Shown here: in pieces, positions 55,866-64,000 of the stretch
Layout: the number at the start of each line of letters is the position of its first letter
How positions within the stretch are numbered: position 1 is the stretch's first letter
Source: Thiothrix sp.
GTDB taxonomy: Bacteria; Pseudomonadota; Gammaproteobacteria; Thiotrichales; Thiotrichaceae
Direction: 5' to 3'
Length of the DNA stretch: 64,000 nucleotides
Assembly: GCF_028714775.1 (NCBI RefSeq)
Contig: NZ_JAQTLS010000003.1
Span: 124,001-188,000 of the forward strand
Notes under the pieces: generated by a model
Databases searched by the model: none
Told to the model about the DNA's origin: nothing
The model's input: the letters and a program-made list of their open reading frames with translations, nothing else
Made by a program: the position numbers and the translations under genes

Positions 55866-57254
55866 ATGTTCAACCGCCAAACCGTCACCGACATTATCCA
55901 TTGGTATCAGCAACCCCAACGTAAGCCGCTGGTCATCCGGGGCGCACGTCAAGTGGGCAAAACCACTGCAGTGCGCATGGCGGGCGAACAATTGGGCGTT
56001 CCTGTCATTGAAATCAACCTCGAACGCCATGCCGAACTCGACCCATTATTTCGTCGTTACCAACTGGACGAATTGCTATTCAACTTTTCGCTAATCACTG
56101 GCGAAGCCATCACGCCCGACAAACCGCTGATCCTGTTTCTGGACGAGGCTCAAGCCACACCCGCTGCCTATTCATGTCTGCGCTATTTCTGGGAAGACAT
56201 GCCCAAACTGGCGGTTATCCTCACTGGCTCATTGCTTGATCAGGTCTTGCACAATTACCAATTACCCAGCCCTGTCGGGCGCATCGAACCGTATTTCATG
56301 GGTGCATTGCGTTTTGACGAATTCCTACAAGCCATTGGTGCGGAAAAAGAATATCGCGCCCTCAATATGCTCAACAAACACAATATGCACCTGATCCCGG
56401 ACAGCCTGCATGAAAAACTGCTGGGTTTGGTACGCCGTTACACCCTGACAGGCGGGATGCCGCACTGCATCCAACTGGGATTGGACACAAACTTCAACCA
56501 TGCCGACATCCTCAAATACCAAACAGCCTTGCTGCAAACCTACCGGGATGATTTCGCCAAATATCGCGGCTCACAACCTGCCCTTACCCTCAATGCACTG
56601 TTCAACGGTATTCTAGGGCAAGTCGGGCAACAATTTTCCCACAAACAAGCGCAAGAAATTGCCAGTCACACCAGTGCAGACAACCGCCAACTCAATGCCG
56701 CGATTGAACACTTCTTGGCTGCCCGTTTATTTTACCGGGTCTTACACAGTCATGCAGATGCAGTCCCCTTGGGTGCAGAAACCAAAATCCGCATCAGCAA
56801 ATTCCTGTTCCTTGACATTGGGCTGTTGCTCGCGGCACAAAACATCCCTGCCCAAACCCTCATGCACGCGCCCTTGGAATTGGCAAACCGTGGCCTATTG
56901 GCAGAACAATTTGTCGGGCAGCAGTTGCTTTACGCCAAACCTGCTTACGTCAGCCCCGAGCTGTATTACTGGCAACCACCCAAAGCCGAAGGACAAGCCG
57001 AAGTCGATTTCTTATTCACGCAAGGCAATGCCATTATCCCCGTCGAAGTCAAATCAGGCAGCACGGGAACCATCAAATCCTTGCACACGTTTGTCATCAA
57101 GAAACAAGCTGACCGCGCTATCCGCATCAGTTCTGCCAAGCCATCCGTGGAATCGCTGGAAGCCCGCCTGATGCAACAAGTGAAACCATTCCAACTTTTC
57201 AACATCCCATTTTATCTGGTGAACCGTATTGAACAATTACTGACAGCGGATTAA
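55866..57254 (+). CDS. AAA-family ATPase with DUF4143 C-terminal domain
   Basis: A 462-aa protein. N-terminal ATPase: Walker A GARQVGKTTAVRM, Walker B LILFLDEAQATP, and ILTGSLLDQV. The C-terminal part is DUF4143 with the restriction-endonuclease-like core (AEVDFLFTQGNAIIPVEVKSGS). Such ATPases are very mobile and often linked to defence or selfish elements; the function is unknown. It is on the opposite strand to ubiH and pepP, which are normally adjacent, and its stop overlaps the pepP stop by 4 bp, so it looks inserted. Confidence 0.93.
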   Translation: MFNRQTVTDIIHWYQQPQRKPLVIRGARQVGKTTAVRMAGEQLGVPVIEINLERHAELDPLFRRYQLDELLFNFSLITGEAITPDKPLILFLDEAQATPAAYSCLRYFWEDMPKLAVILTGSLLDQVLHNYQLPSPVGRIEPYFMGALRFDEFLQAIGAEKEYRALNMLNKHNMHLIPDSLHEKLLGLVRRYTLTGGMPHCIQLGLDTNFNHADILKYQTALLQTYRDDFAKYRGSQPALTLNALFNGILGQVGQQFSHKQAQEIASHTSADNRQLNAAIEHFLAARLFYRVLHSHADAVPLGAETKIRISKFLFLDIGLLLAAQNIPAQTLMHAPLELANRGLLAEQFVGQQLLYAKPAYVSPELYYWQPPKAEGQAEVDFLFTQGNAIIPVEVKSGSTGTIKSLHTFVIKKQADRAIRISSAKPSVESLEARLMQQVKPFQLFNIPFYLVNRIEQLLTAD

Positions 57255-58585
57255 GCCGCCATCAACCCCTCAATATCCGCAACCTCTTTCACCACATCGC
57301 GGCTCAATACCTCGTTGCCCTCTTCGGTAATCAGCACATCATCTTCAATGCGGATGCCGATATTCCACCACTTGGGGTCAACATTTTCCGCCGGGGAAAT
57401 GTACAATCCCGGCTCGACCGTCAGCACCATACCGGGTTGCAAGGTGCGCCAGTCTTCGCCGATCTTGTAATCGCCCACGTCATGCACATCCATGCCCAGC
57501 CAATGTCCAGTCTTGTGCATGTAAAATTGGCGGTAAGGCTCGTCTTCGTTTTCCGGGCCTTTCTTCAGCACGCCGTCAATATCGCCTTGCAGTAAGCCGA
57601 GTTGCAGTAAACCTTCCGCCAGTACCCGTACCGCAGCTTGATGCGGATCATCCCATGTTTTGCCGGGGCGGGCTTGATCTATGGCAGCTTTTTGCGCATC
57701 CAGCACCAGTTGATAGAGGGCACGTTGTTCCACACTGAATTTGCCATTGACCGGGAAGGTGCGGGTAATGTCGCTGGCGTAACATTCGTGTTCCGCCCCC
57801 GCGTCAATCAGCAACAGGTCGCCGTCACGCAACACCGCACGGTTTTCGATGTAGTGCAGGATGCAAGCATTTTCACCGCCGCCAACGATGGTGGTGTAAG
57901 CAGGCTCCATCCCTGCCCGCCGAAATTCGTGCAGAAATTCGGCCTCAATCTCGTATTCGATTTTACCCGGCTGGCACACTTGCATGGCGCGGGTATGGGC
58001 TCGGGCGGAAACCTGTGCTGCATGGCGCATCACCGCCACTTCCGCCGGGGATTTGAACAGGCGCATTTCGTGCAGAATACGGTCAAGCATCACAATCACG
58101 TGCGGGGCACGAATACCGGCACGGGCTTTTGCCCGCAACTGATTAATCCAACCCAGCATCTGCTGGTCGAATTCGGCATTTGCCCCAAGGTCGTAATGTA
58201 CGCTGTCACGCCCAGTCAGCAATTGCGGCATCAGTTTGTCGAGGTCGCCGATAGGGTGCGCATCGTCCGCACCGTGCAAGTGCTTCACGCCTTCCAACCC
58301 GGCACGCAGACCCGACCAACGCTCGGCCTGCGGGTCTTTTTCGCGGCAAAACAGCACGTATTCACCCGCCTCACGCCCCGGCACGAACACCGCCACCGCT
58401 TCCGGCTCGTTGAAACCCGTCAGGTAGTGGAAATCACTGTCTTGGCGGAACGGGTATTCCGCATCGCGGTTGCGCACCTTCAAACCACCGGATGGCACGA
58501 CCGCAATCGCATCCTTACCCAAGCGTTCTAGCAAACGGCGGCGGCGGGCAGCGAATTCTTCTTTGGGGATAACGGGTCTATCCAT
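57251..58585 (-). CDS. pepP: Xaa-Pro aminopeptidase
   Basis: A 444-aa M24 metallopeptidase removing N-terminal residues before proline. Metal ligands are in place: DAGAEHECYASDITRTFPVNG, HKTGHWLGMDVHDVG and VLTVEPGLYI. The length matches E. coli PepP. It lies 1 bp after the ygfB-like gene; ubiH, which follows pepP in the classic order, is displaced beyond an inserted ATPase gene. Confidence 0.96.
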   Translation of the reverse strand: MDRPVIPKEEFAARRRRLLERLGKDAIAVVPSGGLKVRNRDAEYPFRQDSDFHYLTGFNEPEAVAVFVPGREAGEYVLFCREKDPQAERWSGLRAGLEGVKHLHGADDAHPIGDLDKLMPQLLTGRDSVHYDLGANAEFDQQMLGWINQLRAKARAGIRAPHVIVMLDRILHEMRLFKSPAEVAVMRHAAQVSARAHTRAMQVCQPGKIEYEIEAEFLHEFRRAGMEPAYTTIVGGGENACILHYIENRAVLRDGDLLLIDAGAEHECYASDITRTFPVNGKFSVEQRALYQLVLDAQKAAIDQARPGKTWDDPHQAAVRVLAEGLLQLGLLQGDIDGVLKKGPENEDEPYRQFYMHKTGHWLGMDVHDVGDYKIGEDWRTLQPGMVLTVEPGLYISPAENVDPKWWNIGIRIEDDVLITEEGNEVLSRDVVKEVADIEGLMAA

Positions 58586-58586
58586 C

Positions 58587-59141
58587 TCAATGCACCTGCG
58601 GCGATGTTTTCATCGGCTGCATCTCTTCATTCATCATCAACACCCCGACACGCAGATATTCCACCAACTCGACGAAAGCGCTTTCGGACTCTTCCTCATC
58701 ATCGAGATCGAATTCGCCGGATGTGCCAATGCGCATGACATCTTCCGCCCATTCGCGGGAATCGGTAGGCAATTTTTTCATGTCCTTGACCCCGGCAGCA
58801 GCAATGCCAAAAGCGAAACCTTGACACCAATCCTGCATCGCTTCGACACGGCTTCCCAGATCATCAGTATCGGGCAAGAACAGCTCAAAGCCCAAATCGC
58901 CGTCATTCATTTGCTGGCGGGTCAGGATGAACAATTCACGCAACAAGTTACGCGCATCCTGTAAGTGGAAATCCTGCGGATCACCTTCCAGCACTTGCAC
59001 CAACCACGCATTCTGGTCAGCGGCCTGATTCACCACCAACAGCCCACAACCCATCCCGTGGCTTTCCGCTGCCGAAAAACCGCAGTTGGCACGCTCCAGC
59101 GCCCGCTCTACATCGGCATAATCAGGTAATGTGTCTTGCAA
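58587..59141 (-). CDS. ygfB: YgfB/UPF0149 family protein
   Basis: A 184-aa protein with the UPF0149 pattern DYADVERALERANCGFSAAESHGMGCGLL and DWCQGFAFGIAAAG. It is the usual neighbour of pepP. The start codon is TTG (59141) with GGAGAAG upstream; no in-frame ATG is available nearby. The function is not established (a regulatory role is known in Pseudomonas). Confidence 0.93.
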   Translation of the reverse strand: MQDTLPDYADVERALERANCGFSAAESHGMGCGLLVVNQAADQNAWLVQVLEGDPQDFHLQDARNLLRELFILTRQQMNDGDLGFELFLPDTDDLGSRVEAMQDWCQGFAFGIAAAGVKDMKKLPTDSREWAEDVMRIGTSGEFDLDDEEESESAFVELVEYLRVGVLMMNEEMQPMKTSPQVH

Positions 59142-59215
59142 AACTTTCTTCTCCGTTTCAAATCCATATTATGAGATGATTGACCATCTTCCGCACTCTT
59201 TACTAACATTAATGC

Positions 59216-59452
59216 ATGAATGCACAAACCCCCAACATTTTGCTGAAAAATCAGCTCGACGCCATTGAAGAACGCTCCCAGCGTTTGCTTGCTTTGGTCG
59301 AAAAACTATTTCTAGAAAACAGTGAACTGAAAAAGCGTGAAAAAGTACTAACCCAAACGTGCATCGAGTTGCGCAGCCGTAATGACAAAGCCAGCACCCA
59401 ACTGGAAACCCTAATCAATCGCCTGAAACAGCAGCAAAACGGGGCAACGTAA
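59216..59452 (+). CDS. TIGR02449-type ZapB-like cell-division coiled-coil protein
   Basis: A 78-aa coiled-coil protein with a heptad-rich core (NQLDAIEERSQRLLALVEKLFLENSELKKREK). This family is always found upstream of zapA in gammaproteobacteria and is thought to link ZapA to the division ring. It is divergent from ygfB, as in many relatives; the zapA gene follows after 4 bp. Confidence 0.85.
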   Translation: MNAQTPNILLKNQLDAIEERSQRLLALVEKLFLENSELKKREKVLTQTCIELRSRNDKASTQLETLINRLKQQQNGAT

Positions 59453-59456
59453 GCAC

Positions 59457-59774
59457 ATGGACAAAAATATCAAGGCCGTCAGCGTGCGTATTCTGGACAA
59501 GGATTACATGGTTGCCTGCCCAGAAGGCGAACAGGACGCGCTGGTTGCTTCCTCACGCCGGGTTGACCGGGAAATGCGCAAGATACGCGATTCCGGCAAA
59601 GTACTAGGCACTGACCGCATCGCAGTGATGGTGGCGCTGAACCTTGCGCATGAACTCATGCATTCCAACCGCCTCTCACCCGCTGTTATCGCCAGCAATG
59701 AGCAAGAACTGGTCGGACGCCTACAACAATTACAACAACAGCTAGATTCCGCGCTGGATAAGCACAAAGCCTGA
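59457..59774 (+). CDS. zapA: Cell division protein ZapA
   Basis: A 105-aa FtsZ-ring-associated protein. The N-terminal beta part (VSVRILDKDYMVACPEGEQDAL) and the C-terminal coiled coil (LVGRLQQLQQQLDSALDK) match the family. It precedes the 6S RNA gene, the same order as in E. coli. Confidence 0.94.
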   Translation: MDKNIKAVSVRILDKDYMVACPEGEQDALVASSRRVDREMRKIRDSGKVLGTDRIAVMVALNLAHELMHSNRLSPAVIASNEQELVGRLQQLQQQLDSALDKHKA

Positions 59775-59826
59775 GCATTTGTCAATTCTTCCCCCCAAGC
59801 AACAAATGTAATAGTATGGATGACAA

Positions 59827-60010
59827 GGACACCTCTGGGGGGCTCGTGAGAGGATGGGTATTATCCTTGAGCCTAATTTCTTACCCCGGGAGCAGTTGTA
59901 GTGTTTTGGTGTGCATGACCGCTTGTCGGTAAGCCTGAAAAACATTCGCCGCACCCACTTGAACCACTGGTTCAAGGTCGAAGTCTTCCACGATTCTTTG
60001 GAGTGTGTCC
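59827..60010 (+). ncRNA. ssrS: 6S RNA (SsrS)
   Basis: 6S RNA binds sigma70 RNA polymerase and down-tunes transcription in stationary phase. The position just after zapA is the classic one. The internal helix CACTTGAACCACTGGTTCAAGG matches E. coli 6S in the same part of the molecule. The ends can pair (GGACACCTC with GAGTGTGTCC) to close a long rod of about 184 nt, the E. coli length. A -10 element TAGTAT at 59812-59817 fits a start near 59827. The exact ends are inferred. Confidence 0.9.
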
Positions 60011-60079
60011 CATTCCTACCTTATTCCCCCCTGCCTTTTGCCTTCTTTTGTAGTACATTGCTTCAAAGGAGGAATTTCG

Positions 60080-60526
60080 ATGCAAAACAAATCTTATTTA
60101 GTCGGCATTTTACTGCTGTTGGTGTCACTCATCACTTGGCAATGGGCGCAAGCTGCTGACCCCGAACCGGAAACCCAACACCGCCTAGTGATTCAGGTCA
60201 ACAAAAATGACCAAGACATTCAAGACCATCTATTGACCAATATTGTTAACCTGCAAAAGCACTACGGGATGGACAATATCGAAATCGAAGTGGTGGCTTA
60301 CGGCCCTGGCATTTGGCTAGTTACAGACCAAAGCAAGTTCAAAGAGCGGGTCGAAAGCCTGCTGATGCAAAATGTCGTTTTCACCGCCTGCGGCAATACG
60401 ATGGACACGATTGAAGCCAAAGAAGGCAAGCGCCCCACCCTGCTAGACGATGTGGGAACCACCCAAGCCGGGATTGCGCGGCTGATCGAGTTGCAGGAAA
60501 AAGGCTACAGCTACCTTAGCCCGTAA
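60080..60526 (+). CDS. DsrE-like family periplasmic protein
   Basis: A 148-aa protein with a signal peptide (YLVGILLLLVSLITWQWAQA) and a DsrE/F-like fold (HRLVIQVNKNDQDIQDHLLTNIVNLQKH, IEVVAYGPGIWLV). The conserved Cys in VVFTACGNTM (C104) suits a sulfur-carrier type role. DsrE-like proteins abound in sulfur oxidisers. The ORF track extends into the 6S RNA; AGGAGGAATTTCG sets the start at 60080. It takes the place of ygfA, which usually follows 6S RNA. Confidence 0.85.
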   Translation: MQNKSYLVGILLLLVSLITWQWAQAADPEPETQHRLVIQVNKNDQDIQDHLLTNIVNLQKHYGMDNIEIEVVAYGPGIWLVTDQSKFKERVESLLMQNVVFTACGNTMDTIEAKEGKRPTLLDDVGTTQAGIARLIELQEKGYSYLSP

Positions 60527-60929
60527 GGCACGCAGGGTAAGTGCAATGTCCAGCGGGGCAGTCGCAAGCTGCCGCCGCTGCCTGTGCAATCAGGCTCGGC
60601 ATCAGGCTGGAAACGCCGAGGTAGGGAGCCATGCGGATGCGGATATGCGGGTATTCGCGCTGTTTTTCACGCACCAATTCAGGCACATCCGTCACCACAT
60701 GACGCCCGGCAGAGAGGAAAAATGGCATGATCGTGACCGTTTCCGCACCCTGTTCAATGCACTGCTGGATACCGTCGGGGATGGAAGGTTCCGCTAGTTC
60801 AAGGAAGGCGCTGCCGACAAAGCCGTAAGTTTCGCCTGACTGTTGCGCTACCTTTGCTGCAAGGGCGCGGATTTCTTCATTAGATTCGGCGCGGCGGCTA
60901 CCGTGGGCAACAATCAGCAGGGCTTGCAT
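60516..60929 (-). CDS. cbiX: CbiX/SirB-type chelatase-like protein
   Basis: A 137-aa small chelatase fold with the metal-binding His in IVAHGSRRAESNEEI and FFLSAGRHVVTDVPELV. It probably inserts metal into sirohydrochlorin (sirohaem or cobalamin route). It overlaps bioC at the start (ATGA) and its 3' end overlaps the DsrE-like gene by 11 bp. The substrate metal cannot be told from the sequence. Confidence 0.9.
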   Translation of the reverse strand: MQALLIVAHGSRRAESNEEIRALAAKVAQQSGETYGFVGSAFLELAEPSIPDGIQQCIEQGAETVTIMPFFLSAGRHVVTDVPELVREKQREYPHIRIRMAPYLGVSSLMPSLIAQAAAAACDCPAGHCTYPACLTG

Positions 60930-61795
60930 CAGGGCATGTTCCTTATCGGGATAAACTTTTCAGGGGCAGTAGCGGGCAGTAATTTCGGTGCCCACGCATG
61001 ACCATACACGACTTCATAGGTCGCCGGATACAAACCATCTTCTGCGCGGAAGTATTCGTAAGCTTGCAAAAACGCCTGTAGCCGCGCTTTACCTGTCAGC
61101 CCATGATTACGCCCGTAAGTGGCATTGTTTGCGCCGATGCCCTTGAGGTCACGCAGCAAACCACGCACATCCGCATAGGTCAGGGTAATGGTTTCCATAT
61201 CCATCACCGGGTCGCGGAAACCGGCCTGCAACAGCGCGTCGCCCACATCATGCATATCGGGAAAACGGCTGGCATGGGTGAAACCATCAACCTTGCCCCA
61301 ACTTGCCCGCAGCTCTTTGAGCGTATCGGGGCCGAAGGTGGAAAACAGCAGCACCCCGCCCGGTTTCAGCACTTGCGCAAATTCGCGGAAAACCGCTGGC
61401 AAATCGTTGCACCATTGCAGCATCAGGTTCGACACCAGCATTTCGGCACACTGCGCTTGGAACGGCAAGCTGGCAACATCGGCACACACGCCTTGCGGCT
61501 TACGGAACCAGCCACCGCGTTTACGGGTTTTCTGCACCATGTTCAGTGCCAGATCGACCCCGATAATGCGGGCTTTTTTGTAACGCTTGAGCAGGTGGTC
61601 GCTGATTGCCCCGGTTCCACAACCTAAATCCAGCACAGTTTGCGGCTGCATCAACAGCAAGTCCAAACGTTCCGTTAGGCGCTCACCGATTTCGCGCTGC
61701 AATACGGCGTTGGCATCGTAAGTATCCGCCGCCCGCTCGAAACCAAGGCGGGTTTTACGCCGATCCAGCCAGTGTGGATTAGGATCAGTTGGCAT
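60929..61795 (-). CDS. bioC: Malonyl-ACP O-methyltransferase BioC
   Basis: Methylates malonyl-ACP to start pimelate synthesis for biotin. At 288 aa it has the SAM motif VLDLGCGTGAISDHL and LSNLMLQWCNDLP, characteristic of BioC. The track starts at 61861; the ATG at 61795 (MPTDPNPHWLDRR) overlaps the bioH end by 11 bp and starts at the family N-terminus. It is in an operon with bioH and cbiX. Confidence 0.93.
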   Translation of the reverse strand: MPTDPNPHWLDRRKTRLGFERAADTYDANAVLQREIGERLTERLDLLLMQPQTVLDLGCGTGAISDHLLKRYKKARIIGVDLALNMVQKTRKRGGWFRKPQGVCADVASLPFQAQCAEMLVSNLMLQWCNDLPAVFREFAQVLKPGGVLLFSTFGPDTLKELRASWGKVDGFTHASRFPDMHDVGDALLQAGFRDPVMDMETITLTYADVRGLLRDLKGIGANNATYGRNHGLTGKARLQAFLQAYEYFRAEDGLYPATYEVVYGHAWAPKLLPATAPEKFIPIRNMP

Positions 61796-62543
61796 CCAGA
61801 AAGGCCCCGATATGTTCCATGAAAAGCTCCGGGTGGGTAACGAAGGGTACGTGCGCGGCACTGTTGAGTTGCGCGATGTGCTTATACCCCATTTCCGCCA
61901 AGGCGTCAGCCAAAGAAACGGGGATCAGCTTATCCAAGCGCCCCAACACCCACAGCGCGGGCTGCTTGACTGGCGTTTGGGAAAAATCGGCAGTGCGCAG
62001 GATGTGCAAACCATCTTCCAACGCCCGCATGTCCGCTGGGTGCTGCATGATGGTATCACGCAAGGCATTCACGGCGCGGGTATCGGTCTTGCTGCCCAAA
62101 AATTGCAGGGCGAAAAAGCGTTTCACCGTACCGAGGTAATCAGTTTGCAGGTTTTGCGCGAACGTGGCGAGAATGTCGGGGGAAAGCGCGTGTTCCCAGC
62201 TTGCATCCGCGACAAATTTCGGGGTACTGGCAATCAGGATCAGTGCGGCAACCCGTTCTGGCAAGGCGTGCGCGAGTGCTTGCGCGATCAAGCCGCCGAG
62301 TGACCAGCCCACGATAATGGCATTGGGGGGGATGTGATCGGCAAGTTGTGTTACCGCAGTTTCCAATGCGCCTAATGGCAAATGGCTGTTAACGCCATGC
62401 CCCGGCAAGTCGATGGCAATGACTTGGGCGCGTTGCGCCAGCGCGGGCAAGATGGGTTGCCAGACGTGGCTATTCATCCCCCAGCCGTGGAGGAGAACGA
62501 GGGGTCTGCCCTGCCCTTCAATGTTGGTATACAATGCTTTCAC
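61785..62543 (-). CDS. bioH: Pimeloyl-ACP methyl ester carboxylesterase BioH
   Basis: A 252-aa alpha/beta hydrolase that removes the methyl group from pimeloyl-ACP methyl ester. The nucleophile Ser81 is in GWSLGG; the acid (GRLDKLIP) and His (AAHVPFVTH) follow. The oxyanion segment LLHGWGMNSHVW matches BioH. It is the first gene of bioH-bioC-cbiX, divergent from plsY. Confidence 0.94.
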   Translation of the reverse strand: MKALYTNIEGQGRPLVLLHGWGMNSHVWQPILPALAQRAQVIAIDLPGHGVNSHLPLGALETAVTQLADHIPPNAIIVGWSLGGLIAQALAHALPERVAALILIASTPKFVADASWEHALSPDILATFAQNLQTDYLGTVKRFFALQFLGSKTDTRAVNALRDTIMQHPADMRALEDGLHILRTADFSQTPVKQPALWVLGRLDKLIPVSLADALAEMGYKHIAQLNSAAHVPFVTHPELFMEHIGAFLDAN

Positions 62544-62573
62544 ATTTTAACTCGCATAAAAAATGGATACACC

Positions 62574-63185
62574 ATGGCTTATTTGCTGATCATACTCGCT
62601 TACCTGCTCGGCTCGATTTCCACCGCCATCATCACCTGCAAGCTGTTGGGCTTGCCTGACCCACGCACGGTTGGCTCGAACAACCCCGGTGCAACCAATG
62701 TGTTGCGTTACGGTGGTAAGAAAGCGGCGGCTGTCACCCTGCTGGGGGATTTGCTCAAAGGCTTGATCCCGGTGCTGATCGGGCAGGCTTGGGGGCTGGA
62801 TTATACAGGACTGATCCTGATTGGTATCGCTGCGTTTCTGGGGCATTTATACCCACTTTACTACGGCTTCAAGGGCGGCAAAGGCGTAGCGACAGCGATT
62901 GGCGTGTTTCTGGGGGTAAATTTCTGGGGCGGGCTGGCATTCGTGGCAACGTGGATGCTGATGGCTAAGGGCTTCAAGATTTCCTCATTGGCAGCACTGA
63001 TTGCTACTGCACTGTCACCGTTGTATTTCTGGTTGATTACCGGGCATGGCGGCTTAACACTGGGGGTCATATTCATGGCGGTGCTAATCTTTTGGCGGCA
63101 TCAATCCAACATCCGCAAACTGCTGTCAGGGGAAGAAGATAAAATCCAATCGAGGGAAGGTGCGGAACAGGACGGGGATGATTGA
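62574..63185 (+). CDS. plsY: Glycerol-3-phosphate acyltransferase PlsY
   Basis: A 203-aa polytopic membrane enzyme using acyl phosphate to make lysophosphatidate. Motifs: GSNNPGATNVLRYGGK and YYGFKGGKGVATAIG. The ORF track begins at 62382; the start at 62574 (MAYLLIILAYLLGS) begins the first helix. It is followed by an inverted repeat before aroB. Confidence 0.96.
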   Translation: MAYLLIILAYLLGSISTAIITCKLLGLPDPRTVGSNNPGATNVLRYGGKKAAAVTLLGDLLKGLIPVLIGQAWGLDYTGLILIGIAAFLGHLYPLYYGFKGGKGVATAIGVFLGVNFWGGLAFVATWMLMAKGFKISSLAALIATALSPLYFWLITGHGGLTLGVIFMAVLIFWRHQSNIRKLLSGEEDKIQSREGAEQDGDD

Positions 63186-63205
63186 GAGGAACGCCCAACG
63201 AAAGA

Positions 63206-63234
63206 CCAGTCAAGCTTATTGAGGGCTTGACTGG
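63206..63234. terminator. Bidirectional terminator-like hairpin between plsY and aroB
   Basis: CCAGTCAAGC and GCTTGACTGG form a perfect 10-bp stem with a 9-base loop between convergent genes. U-tracts are weak. Confidence 0.7.
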
Positions 63235-63244
63235 CAAGAGGGTA

Positions 63245-64000
63245 TTACAGGTCGCGGCTCAGCACACGTTTGAGCGCGGCGGTATCAAAATCGGCAGTGA
63301 CGATGGATGCACCCAGCGATTTCATCAGCACCAGCCGTAGTGTGCCATCCAGCACCTTTTTATCGACGGACATATAGCGCATGAAATCTTCACCCGTCAT
63401 CTGTGCAGGTGGATCAACTGGCAGCTTGGCGCGTTGCAGGATATGGCGGGTATAAGCCACATCATCGGCGCTGAGCCAACCCATTTGCTGTGACAACTCC
63501 GCCGCCATCACCATGCCCGTAGCCACGGCTTCCCCGTGCAACCAGTTGCCGTAACCCATTGCCGCTTCAATCGCGTGCCCAAAGGTATGCCCCAAATTCA
63601 GCAGCGCCCGCTGGCCTGATTCGCGCTCATCCGCCGCCACCACTTCCGCCTTGTGTTCGCACGAACGGAAAATTGCATAGGTTAAGGCTTCCGGGTCACG
63701 CGCCAGCAGCTTATCCATGTTCGCATCCAGCCATTGCAGGAATGCAGGGTCACGGATCAGGCCGTATTTCACCACTTCCGCAATCCCCGCACTGAGTTCA
63801 CGGTCTGCCAAGGTATTCAGGCTATCCGTGTCGATCAGCACACATTGTGGCTGGTGGAATGCACCGATCATGTTCTTGCCGAGCGGATGGTTAACACCCG
63901 TTTTACCACCGACGGAAGAATCCACCATTGCCAGCAAAGTAGTGGGAATCTGGATGAAATTAATGCCGCGTTGGTAACTCGCTGCTGCATAGCCAGTCAT
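63245..64000 (-). CDS. aroB: 3-dehydroquinate synthase, C-terminal part (runs off the window)
   Basis: Converts DAHP to dehydroquinate in the shikimate pathway. The 251 residues present begin inside the NAD-binding region and include [32 protein letters not shown] and the zinc ligands ([31 protein letters not shown]). Full AroB is about 360 aa, so roughly 110 N-terminal residues lie beyond position 64000; the methionine at the edge is internal. Confidence 0.96.
   Translation of the reverse strand: MTGYAAASYQRGINFIQIPTTLLAMVDSSVGGKTGVNHPLGKNMIGAFHQPQCVLIDTDSLNTLADRELSAGIAEVVKYGLIRDPAFLQWLDANMDKLLARDPEALTYAIFRSCEHKAEVVAADERESGQRALLNLGHTFGHAIEAAMGYGNWLHGEAVATGMVMAAELSQQMGWLSADDVAYTRHILQRAKLPVDPPAQMTGEDFMRYMSVDKKVLDGTLRLVLMKSLGASIVTADFDTAALKRVLSRDL

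Noticed and set aside
57638-58531. Plus-strand ORF of 297 aa
   Set aside because: Antisense to pepP with no recognisable motif.

Overview
The window reads as ordinary, gene-dense chromosome of a gammaproteobacterium. Lipid A genes (msbA-lpxK-kdsB), the zapB-like/zapA/6S RNA block, the ygfB-pepP-ubiH remnant, bioC/bioH and a DsrE-like periplasmic protein point to a sulfur-oxidising member of the Thiotrichales such as Thiothrix. That placement is an inference from gene content; no rRNA is present to confirm it.

Layout. 1-0.8 kb: a cut-off gene end and a PrlF/YhaV toxin-antitoxin pair whose toxin has lost its C-terminus. 1-12 kb: a central-carbon block with single-chain pyruvate carboxylase, the CstA/YjiX pyruvate transporter pair, an RraA-family protein, isocitrate lyase and malate:quinone oxidoreductase. 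Together these feed C2/C3 carbon into malate and oxaloacetate; aceA and mqo share TTGTCGACAA-like palindromes upstream. 12-15 kb: two tandem FadL-type porins. 15-20 kb: a minus-strand envelope operon exbB-exbD-msbA-lpxK-trm112-kdsB. 20-23.7 kb: a lytic transglycosylase, dapD and dapC (lysine/peptidoglycan precursors), and an unusual Ala/Met-rich cytochrome c lipoprotein. 23.9-29 kb: small unknown proteins, a stand-alone MnmC oxidase domain, a class I amidotransferase, arfB, cutA and a 2OG-Fe(II) oxygenase. 29.2-30.4 kb: a TIR-FGE fusion whose 3' end looks like the variable region of a diversity-generating retroelement target and is followed by small GC hairpins. 30.6-43.6 kb: selO, an EmrAB-type efflux pair, cnoX, a YdgA-like protein, murJ, an EF-hand protein, grxD, pepN and a Nudix protein. 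43.6-46 kb: an accessory patch with a TumE/TumA-like toxin-antitoxin pair, two small antitoxin-like ORFs and an AT-rich orphan. 46-50.3 kb: clpB with a sigma-32-type promoter, and bioA. 50.3-52.3 kb: a DUF1016/PDDEXK protein overlapping bioA and an HNH endonuclease. 52.4-59.1 kb: a glutamate-synthase-like flavoprotein, a 2OG oxygenase overlapping ubiH, an AAA/DUF4143 ATPase inserted between ubiH and pepP, then pepP and ygfB. 59.2-64 kb: zapB-like, zapA, 6S RNA, DsrE-like, cbiX-bioC-bioH, plsY and the 3' part of aroB.

Most of the window is housekeeping. The accessory signals are concentrated at 0-0.8, 27.4-30.4, 43.6-46, 50.3-52.3 and 55.9-57.3 kb. The strongest candidate for an unusual system is the TIR-FGE gene with its variable-region-like 3' end; no reverse transcriptase is encoded in this window. 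No tRNA, rRNA, CRISPR array or insertion sequence was seen.
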